DNA from: Oligoflexia bacterium
GTDB taxonomy: Bacteria; Bdellovibrionota; Bdellovibrionia; Bdellovibrionales; Bdellovibrionaceae
Length of the DNA stretch: 64,000 bases
Direction of reading: 5' to 3'
Assembly: GCA_016861345.1 (NCBI GenBank)
Contig: BOLD01000003.1
Span: 184,648 to 248,647, forward strand
The stretch's first letter is position 1. Every line of letters starts with the position of its first letter. This document shows, piece after piece, positions 53,622-59,366 of the stretch. Made by a program: the position numbers and the translations under genes. The notes beneath the pieces were generated by a model. The model searched no databases and was not told where the DNA came from. It worked only from the letters and a program-made list of their open reading frames with translations.

Positions 53622-54923
53622 CTACTCATTCACATCCACCAAATAAGCTCTCGACTCAGGGTACTTTTTAATGCAAACGCATTTGCCCACTCTTAGGGTC
53701 TTAATCAAGTTCGGGTGGATGACGAACTCCTCAGTTTCTCGCTTGGTGCCTTTGCCAGATTCAATATCAATAAAAAACATTCGTTCGGTTTGTTTGGTTG
53801 TTCTCCAAACAGTCCGAGTCCCGGCCATACTTGATATGATTTCTGCACTTTCCGGACGTTTCTGTAGAAAAGCGTAAAGTGTAGAAGTATTTCCCATCAG
53901 TCTTCCTGCAAACTCGGGACTTACTCGTTCTAAGTCGCAGATTTCTTGGTGGGCCACGACAACTGACATCCGGCTACTTCGAGCACGGTCAAGAAAACCA
54001 ATAAAGTCTTCTTGGGCAAGATCTGCGAACTCATCAATGACCACGGTAAATGGCTTTCGATCAACTTTTGGAATTTCAGCGTCAACTCGGGCCGATGCCG
54101 CTTTTAAATCTTGCAATACGAATCTGCCAACTGTCTTTGCTGTGTCACCATACCTTCTTGAATCCAAAAAGAAAAAAATGATTTTCCCTTGGTTAACTGT
54201 TTCGAAGTGATTGATACCTTTATAATCGGCAGTGATTAACTGGCCAAAATCAGAAAGGACCAAACTTTCAATTTGGGTTCTGAGCCCCTGAAGGCTTTTA
54301 TTGTTCTCATTATCTTTTAAAAAGGCCCGGCAGTCACTTGCCGCACGAAATACGCCGTCTTCATCCTGAGGTATTTCAAGAGCCAGCTTTTCAATATATG
54401 CCAAGGATGAAGCACCTTCGAGAATGCTTTTCAAATTGAAGATGGTATTTTTATTATCGCGAAACCAACAAAGGACAATCAGCAACTTTAAAAGATAACT
54501 TGCTGATTGGTTTTTGTAGTACTCTTCAGACCAATTCAAAGATGACATGATTCGATCCCGAAGTTGTGTCGCAGTCCCATCCTCTATAAAATTATAGGGT
54601 GTGGACATTTGTTTTTCAGTTAGGGAAAAGATCTGTAGGTCATTGATTCTATCAGCCTCGAGCACTAATTTAGAGAACGCCATCAATGTTTCCATGTCAC
54701 CCTTAAGGTCTACAAACATGAGGCCTTTGTTTTGGGAAATTCGCTGCTTAATAATATGGGAAAGAAGCACTGTCTTTCCATATCCAGATGCACCTACGAC
54801 GTGGACATGGTGATTCAGTTGGCCCTCGGTCAGGTACTCTTTAAAAAATGGGCGGTCTTTTATTTTTCCGATCTGGACAACATCTTTCTTTTCAAAAATT
54901 GTTTTTACAGTATCTCTCAACAT
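53622..54923 (-). CDS. VirD4/TraD-like coupling ATPase
   Basis: 433 residues. Walker A GASGYGKTVLL (about 43-53) and Walker B FTVVIDEFADL (about 293) are intact, with the FVDLKGD turn after Walker A that is typical of conjugative coupling proteins. No N-terminal transmembrane helices are seen, as in some short TraD/TrwB-like or type IV coupling proteins. GGAGGAGTT precedes the ATG. It would link the DNA-processing complex to the VirB4-like channel. Confidence 0.82.
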   Translation of the reverse strand: MLRDTVKTIFEKKDVVQIGKIKDRPFFKEYLTEGQLNHHVHVVGASGYGKTVLLSHIIKQRISQNKGLMFVDLKGDMETLMAFSKLVLEADRINDLQIFSLTEKQMSTPYNFIEDGTATQLRDRIMSSLNWSEEYYKNQSASYLLKLLIVLCWFRDNKNTIFNLKSILEGASSLAYIEKLALEIPQDEDGVFRAASDCRAFLKDNENNKSLQGLRTQIESLVLSDFGQLITADYKGINHFETVNQGKIIFFFLDSRRYGDTAKTVGRFVLQDLKAASARVDAEIPKVDRKPFTVVIDEFADLAQEDFIGFLDRARSSRMSVVVAHQEICDLERVSPEFAGRLMGNTSTLYAFLQKRPESAEIISSMAGTRTVWRTTKQTERMFFIDIESGKGTKRETEEFVIHPNLIKTLRVGKCVCIKKYPESRAYLVDVNE

Positions 54924-54945
54924 AACTCCTCCTTATTAATATATG

Positions 54946-55722
54946 TTATTTTTCACTTAAAACTTCGGACATCATTTGGATCTCGAAGTATTGGGGGTAG
55001 ATTTTTATTTCTGACAAAATCAAATCACGAACAACTTCATTCAGGGCAACAATGTGAACCTTTTTAAAACTAAGTGGGTTATCCTTTTGCTCTCGCATCA
55101 GGAATACATAGTTGCGGATCTTATCTGCATATCGCTTTTTGGCCTTTCGAGCGACTTCAAGCTCAAAGGCAACCCGTTCACCATTTGAATTAGTATAAAG
55201 AGCATCAGGCTGATTGCCCTCCCCAAAATTTAAACAAAGTTCTGGAAACTGAAAAAGCTGACGATCAGAAATCCAAGAGGTCGCCTTTTGGTCTACCTCT
55301 AGTTTTAATCGAGTTTTCAGTAATAGCTTGTCGTGTTCGAAAGTGTTTTGATCAATCCGCTCAAGTGGACGAGTGTTGAATTTCTCGGGGCACCTTCGGG
55401 TAAGGGTCAAGTAGCCTTTTGTTGTTCCCAGAAAGTAGGGTTTGCGCTCGTTAAATGAGTGTACACGGCTGAGGTAATTTGATTTGATCAAGACTGAGAT
55501 TCTCTCCCGTGCCCACCATTGTGATTTACTTTCACCACCTGATTTGAGAACCCGAAAGAATTTAAAGTACAAATCGTCAAGACTTGCAAATTTCATCTCG
55601 TTCACAAAAGAGATGACCTCAAGGTCCCTATCAGTGAGCATAATTGCCGGAGAAGAAGTTACTTTCCTCTCTGGTCTTTGGGTTACCTTTTCGATTTCAA
55701 AAAAGCTAAATGCTGTTTGCAT
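54946..55722 (-). CDS. Replic_Relax-family (replication-relaxation) protein
   Basis: 258 residues. LTDRDLEVISFVNEMKFASL with the following winged helix is typical of the Replic_Relax family, proteins of plasmids and conjugative elements that are proposed to act in replication or as atypical relaxases. The C-terminal part (PDALYTNSNGERVAFELEVA, with D..E..E-like acidic residues) has a restriction-endonuclease-like look. The start at 55722 follows TTAGGAGGAAAT. It is the best candidate for DNA processing in this element, which has no canonical relaxase. Confidence 0.7.
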   Translation of the reverse strand: MQTAFSFFEIEKVTQRPERKVTSSPAIMLTDRDLEVISFVNEMKFASLDDLYFKFFRVLKSGGESKSQWWARERISVLIKSNYLSRVHSFNERKPYFLGTTKGYLTLTRRCPEKFNTRPLERIDQNTFEHDKLLLKTRLKLEVDQKATSWISDRQLFQFPELCLNFGEGNQPDALYTNSNGERVAFELEVARKAKKRYADKIRNYVFLMREQKDNPLSFKKVHIVALNEVVRDLILSEIKIYPQYFEIQMMSEVLSEK

Positions 55723-55837
55723 ATTTCCTCCTAAAATGTTGTGCCCAAGGCACATAAATAGTTTGTTTCTCGCTCACCATCATGGTTCGCTCGATTTTCT
55801 TCCTAAAGTTACAGTTCCCACATCCTGTGATAACTGT

Positions 55838-56000
55838 TGCAGCCCGCCCGTTGATTCATTGTTTTTTAAAAATTTATCTGGTGAATTCCGCCTGCTGACC
55901 ACCAGCCCGAGATTACGTTGAGGGCGGGTGGTCAGCAGAAAAAGCGGACGAACCAGAATTCATAACCATTGGATGTTTTGGGATTTACGGGCGGGCTGCA
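55838..56000. promoter_or_regulatory. Nested palindromes (candidate oriT)
   Basis: TGCAGCCCGCCCGT (55838-55851) is repeated as a perfect inverted copy, ACGGGCGGGCTGCA (55987-56000). Inside it lies a hairpin with CTGCTGACCACC (55892-55903) against GGTGGTCAGCAG (55927-55938). The whole block is non-coding and sits between the Replic_Relax gene and the element's right end, a suitable place for an origin of transfer. Confidence 0.5.
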
Positions 56001-56198
56001 GATTTCAAAACACCCTGACTTGTTGGGTGGAGCTTGAGGGTTTTAAAAAAGAGCCCAAAAGCTCGAAATTTGTAACCCATTGATTTTAGGTTGTTATCAG
56101 ATTTTCTACATACACCTGACTTGCACCTAATTCACACCCAATGAGGTTATGAACGGTGATGGTGAGTTATGTTTAAGCGCTCTGAACAGTTTTAAGTA
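56001..56198. other. Right end of the large element (candidate attachment region)
   Basis: No gene. Contains ACACCTGAC (56112-56120), also present at 28245-28253, and a TTGCACCT/TTCACACC repeat. The exact recombination site could not be defined; a 9-base match is weak evidence. Confidence 0.3.
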
Positions 56199-56250
56199 CG
56201 CGAAATCACTCATCGTGATTTCGCGCATTTGACTAATTTTTTTTGATTTT
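56199..56250 (+). terminator. Terminator-like hairpin at the boundary
   Basis: CGCGAAATCAC (56199-56209) pairs perfectly with GTGATTTCGCG (56215-56225) across TCATC; a T-rich stretch follows (56236-56251). Strong 11-base stem. Confidence 0.7.
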
Positions 56251-56294
56251 TCGTAACAGAAGTTGGTAGAGGATGCGCCAAGCTGGTCGAACCA

Positions 56295-56483
56295 GTGGGG
56301 CTAGTAGTTTCAAGAACTTACGAGGTCGCCTGGAAAAAGCAAACCCTCGATATGGCAGAGCTGGCGCGATTGCGGTTCGAGGAAGGGCTTGGATCGCGGA
56401 AAATTTCGGTTTTGATGGGAATTCCCAGAACGACCGCCATCACCGCCGTCCATAGACTCGAAAAACAACATGGACTTCGATAG
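56295..56483 (+). CDS. Small helix-turn-helix protein or fragment
   Basis: 62 residues from GTG 56295; the frame is open a little further upstream without an ATG. The C-terminal half (MAELARLRFEEGLGSRKISV plus MGIPRTTAITAVHRLEK) is a clear helix-turn-helix of the resolvase/transposase type. It could be a remnant of a recombinase or a small regulator. No RBS is visible. Confidence 0.45.
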   Translation: MGLVVSRTYEVAWKKQTLDMAELARLRFEEGLGSRKISVLMGIPRTTAITAVHRLEKQHGLR

Positions 56484-56491
56484 GAGTTTTT

Positions 56492-56680
56492 ATGCCGCGT
56501 TTCATTCAATGGATTATTTCAGCCTGCCTCACTGCTGGGGTGGGCTCAGCCCTGGTCTCACAAACATTTGAAATGGCGAAAGCTGCGGTGGAGGCTCACC
56601 AGAATCATCAAATGAGCTATTCTAAATTCACCAAGGCTATGGTGAGGACCGTTCCTCATCAATATGATAAGAAAAAATGA
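56492..56680 (+). CDS. Small exported or membrane protein
   Basis: 62 residues with a hydrophobic N-terminal helix (IQWIISACLTAGVGSALVS) and a basic tail. GATAGGAGTTTTT precedes the ATG. Starts nine bases after the helix-turn-helix gene. Unknown function; its location next to the DGR is noted. Confidence 0.55.
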   Translation: MPRFIQWIISACLTAGVGSALVSQTFEMAKAAVEAHQNHQMSYSKFTKAMVRTVPHQYDKKK

Positions 56681-56754
56681 GTCCTCAAAGGAGATCAGAA
56701 CCTTCGATATGGACACAATAGAAACTGTTTTCATGATCTAAAAAATTCAGGGTG

Positions 56755-56773
56755 GGGCTGACAGGGTCAGCCC
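56755..56773. repeat. Short perfect hairpin near the template repeat
   Basis: GGGCTGAC and GTCAGCCC pair perfectly with a 3-base loop. It lies about 165 bases downstream of the template repeat on the minus strand and could mark the end of the template RNA; there is no T-run. Confidence 0.4.
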
Positions 56774-56936
56774 GGAGGCTCACACGCGGAACCTCTCAAC
56801 ACCCCTAGGAGATTTTGCCGTGCCTTGATAATAAAAATAAGGCCGCGAAAGGGATTTCATTTCTGATTTCCCGTAACTTCGTCTGAAAATTCACTCTATT
56901 TCTTTTTACTCTCAAGTCTGGAAGTCAGACGTCTGA

Positions 56937-57067
56937 AGCGGGGACGGGCGCACCGAAAGCCGATATTCCAATTCGAATTGGAACCCGAGTTGTTCAGATT
57001 GAGCGCGGTCACACCCGCCTGAGCACCATTATTCCAATTGCCGCCCCGAAGAGCCGCAGCGGGGGTG
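56937..57067 (-). repeat. DGR template repeat (TR)
   Basis: 131 bases lying 35 bases downstream of the reverse transcriptase stop. Read on the minus strand it would encode the target's C-terminal segment with Asn (AAT/AAC) codons at the positions that vary. It aligns without gaps to 59369-59499; all 13 differences are at A in this copy. Flanked by a palindrome (TCAGACGTCTGA) on its outer side. It is a template for a non-coding RNA, not a gene. Confidence 0.95.
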
Positions 57068-57102
57068 CACAGCACAGACTGCCGACATAAAAGCAAAACC
57101 TC

Positions 57103-58056
57103 CTAACCTCGCTTCGGAAAAGACATCCATGCCCGATACGACAATAAACTTTGTGCAATTTTACTGGGCGAAAAACCTCTCTTGTATTTTTCCCGTATTT
57201 TTCTGCCAACCCGACGACGATTTCGGTTCAACGGAAGAGTCTCTTCGGGGCCCACCAAAAATCCTAAAAATGGAACTTTGCCATTTCCTATCCAAACTCG
57301 CTTTTTACTCGGAAACGTTAATTTCTCAATCTTTGCTAAGGCCATCACTTCCGCAATAATTTTTTGCGCTTGTGCTTTCGACCTGCACACCAAAACCAGA
57401 TCATCCATATAGCGAATGTAACGCTGATCGAGTCTGTCTGAAATCAAGTCATCCAGGTTGTGCATATAGAAATTTGCGAAAATCTGAGAAGTCAAATTCC
57501 CGAGAGGAAGTCCTACACCATGCCGAAAATCAGGGTGAGACCTCAAAAGACCCTTAAAAAGACCCGCACAGCTATCGTCCGGAAGGTAGGCGCATAACTT
57601 ACCCAATAAGCGACCATGATGAATAGACGCGAAGAATTTTTTAACGTCAATCTTAACCACATAATAGTCCGGAGTTTCGCGAAGAAGGTGCACCAGCTTC
57701 TTAACAGCCCTGCCGTTTCCTTTTCCGTCACGGCAAGCAAAGCTATTTTCAATCAATCTTCCGTCAAGAAGTGGACTGATAACATTGTAAATCGCCCGAT
57801 GGGTCACACGATCAATGAAGGGGGCCGACGATACCAATCTGCGCTTGGGATCGCTGATATAAAATTCTTTGTACGGCCCCCACGGATAATTTTGACCACT
57901 CAAAATCATATGATGAAGTCGTTCCAAATAGGCATCCAGTTGTAAGAACGCCAACTGTGGACTGTATTTACTTCTTTTCCCAGCGAGACAGAGATGGAAC
58001 GCAGACTCAAGATTTTCAAGATCCGCAATTTCCTGCAAAAGAGTCAGATTGTTCAT
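57103..58056 (-). CDS. DGR reverse transcriptase
   Basis: 317 residues. RT motifs in order: KIDVKKFFASI (first catalytic Asp, about 133), GLPLGNLTSQIFANFYMHNL (the xGxxxSQ motif of DGR and retron enzymes, about 178-197), YIRYMDDLVLV (YMDD, about 212-222) and FLGFLVGPEE. The size and the SQ motif fit DGR enzymes rather than group II intron RTs; there is no maturase or endonuclease domain. It overlaps the Avd gene by ATGA and is followed by the template repeat. It copies the template RNA with adenine-specific errors. Confidence 0.95.
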   Translation of the reverse strand: MNNLTLLQEIADLENLESAFHLCLAGKRSKYSPQLAFLQLDAYLERLHHMILSGQNYPWGPYKEFYISDPKRRLVSSAPFIDRVTHRAIYNVISPLLDGRLIENSFACRDGKGNGRAVKKLVHLLRETPDYYVVKIDVKKFFASIHHGRLLGKLCAYLPDDSCAGLFKGLLRSHPDFRHGVGLPLGNLTSQIFANFYMHNLDDLISDRLDQRYIRYMDDLVLVCRSKAQAQKIIAEVMALAKIEKLTFPSKKRVWIGNGKVPFLGFLVGPEETLPLNRNRRRVGRKIREKYKRGFSPSKIAQSLLSYRAWMSFPKRG

Positions 58057-58442
58057 ACCGACTTTCCTTTTGCTTCCCTCATCATGCCACCAATCTGGCG
58101 CCCGACCGATTGAGTTCGCGTGTTGAGATCGTCATACTGACCCGCCGAATAGGCGCCTGTCTCTCGGGCCATACGCAGTAAGACTCTGAATTCATCTAGG
58201 TGATAAGAAAGCTGGATCAATAAATTCCGACGGCCTTCCCCCTCTTGAAAGCGAATACCTGAAGGTCCCACTAGGCGGTTGAGAAGCAGAAGAAACTGCA
58301 AAGATTTTTCCTCAAGCTTGTGTCCCAACACATATCGAGTCGGCTTCGGGAACCAACTTGTGCTTTTAATGATAAGTTTTGCCAATTCAAAGCTTTGCAA
58401 GAAAATCTCGGGCTCTTTAGGCAGACGCTTTGTTTTTAACAT
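58053..58442 (-). CDS. avd: Avd-like accessory variability determinant
   Basis: 129 residues, basic and almost entirely helical (LQSFELAKLIIKSTSWFPK, LLLLNRLVGPSGIRFQEGEG, LIQLSYHLDEFRVLLRMARE). This is the four-helix pattern of Avd, which in other DGRs forms a pentamer that binds the RT and the template RNA. AAAGGAGACTGCTC precedes the ATG. It sits directly upstream of the RT gene with an ATGA overlap, which is the usual Avd position. Confidence 0.85.
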   Translation of the reverse strand: MLKTKRLPKEPEIFLQSFELAKLIIKSTSWFPKPTRYVLGHKLEEKSLQFLLLLNRLVGPSGIRFQEGEGRRNLLIQLSYHLDEFRVLLRMARETGAYSAGQYDDLNTRTQSVGRQIGGMMREAKGKSV

Positions 58443-59070
58443 GAGCAGTCTCCTTTCTTTCTAGCTTCCGACATAAAAAGACGATAGCTTCCACAATGTT
58501 GCACAGACTCAAGAAAAATCCTTGTGGCATATTAAGCAGGACTGCACGAGAAACAATGCGACCCGCTCGAACCCTCGCTCGCCCATAGAGTTTTCTTTTA
58601 ACAACGCCAAAACTGTAATATCCAGCTCCGATTTCATCGCCTATCGTCAAAAGCTCTTGGGAAAAGAAGCGATAATCTTCCTCAAAAATACTTTCCTTGA
58701 TTCGCTGTAAAAGATCCCAGGCCTCCTGCAAGCGCACAAAACAATTGAGCTTCGTAGGACTGCGCTTAGAATTTTTTTTCAGATCCCATCTTTTATCGGA
58801 ACCATTTTTGCGATTTATTTTCTCTTGTTGATGACGGCTAAGTGGGTTTTCCAACTCTGGCAAAACAAACTCATTGAGTAAAACCCCCAAAGGACGGACG
58901 GCCAACAAGCTCGCCGTTTGAATAAACCATTCTTCACCCACCTTCACGCCTTGAATTTGCTTCGCTTTTAAATAATCACTCAGAGCCTTGGGAGTAATAC
59001 CCAGCCACTGCACGGCTACTTCGAAACTCACTTCTTGTGATTGCTTAAGTATTTCTTCTAAATCAGTCAT
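58417..59070 (-). CDS. Helix-turn-helix plus helical-bundle protein of the DGR
   Basis: 217 residues from ATG 59070 (TGAGGGGAGTT before it). Residues about 14-57 form a winged or excisionase-like helix-turn-helix (VQWLGITPKALSDYLKAKQI). A basic linker follows (about 78-108), then a helical region (about 110-205: FVRLQEAWDLLQRIKESIFE, GRARVRAGRIVSRAVLLN) that looks like an Avd-type helix bundle. It overlaps avd by 26 bases and is co-transcribed with it. It could guide or regulate the retrohoming machinery. This combination is not one of the standard DGR accessory genes known to me. Confidence 0.7.
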   Translation of the reverse strand: MTDLEEILKQSQEVSFEVAVQWLGITPKALSDYLKAKQIQGVKVGEEWFIQTASLLAVRPLGVLLNEFVLPELENPLSRHQQEKINRKNGSDKRWDLKKNSKRSPTKLNCFVRLQEAWDLLQRIKESIFEEDYRFFSQELLTIGDEIGAGYYSFGVVKRKLYGRARVRAGRIVSRAVLLNMPQGFFLSLCNIVEAIVFLCRKLERKETAHVKNKASA

Positions 59071-59260
59071 AACTCCCCTCAACCACCGTTCAACTGGGAC
59101 TTAACTAAATATATCAATATTGTTTATTCTAAACCGAGTTTCGCGCTTCAAAGAGAGGAATTTTATTTCTGTAATTTGTTGAGACTTCTTTTGAAACCTT
59201 AATCCTTCGCGTAGCTCGAAGAATCAAAGAAATGAGTGGTCAATATAAAAAAATTCGTCA

Positions 59261-59331
59261 AGCAAACTCCAGCGGAGTTTGCTCAAAACGCCACCTGCGG
59301 TGGCTATCAAAGCAATCCCTTCGGGATTGCT
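59261..59331. repeat. Three tandem hairpins downstream of the variable repeat
   Basis: AGCAAACTCC-AGC-GGAGTTTGCT (59261-59283), GCCACC-TGC-GGTGGC (59290-59304) and AGCAATCCC-TTC-GGGATTGCT (59311-59331), all perfect stems with 3-base loops, spaced 6 bases apart. On the minus strand they follow the target stop codon by 36 to 106 bases, with a T-run after the last one. They may terminate the target transcript or form the cruciform that DGRs often have after the VR. Confidence 0.8.
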
Positions 59332-59366
59332 CTATAATAACAAGGCCTGCGCCCTGCTAACCAAAC

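Larger units (their letters stand above)
28200..56130. mobile_element. Integrative conjugative-type element with metal resistance
   Basis: Approximate extent. A tyrosine integrase and excisionase-like gene are at the left end, followed by a type IV secretion cluster, regulators, metal-efflux and envelope cargo, a toxin-antitoxin pair, a coupling ATPase, a Replic_Relax protein and palindromes at the right end. Together these make an integrative conjugative element likely. A canonical relaxase was not found. Confidence 0.65.

Noticed and set aside
56896..57096. Open frame over the template repeat
   Set aside because: It reads the template of the retroelement; there is no start signal, and the same sequence is the 3' end of the target gene. 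It is a template RNA, not a gene.
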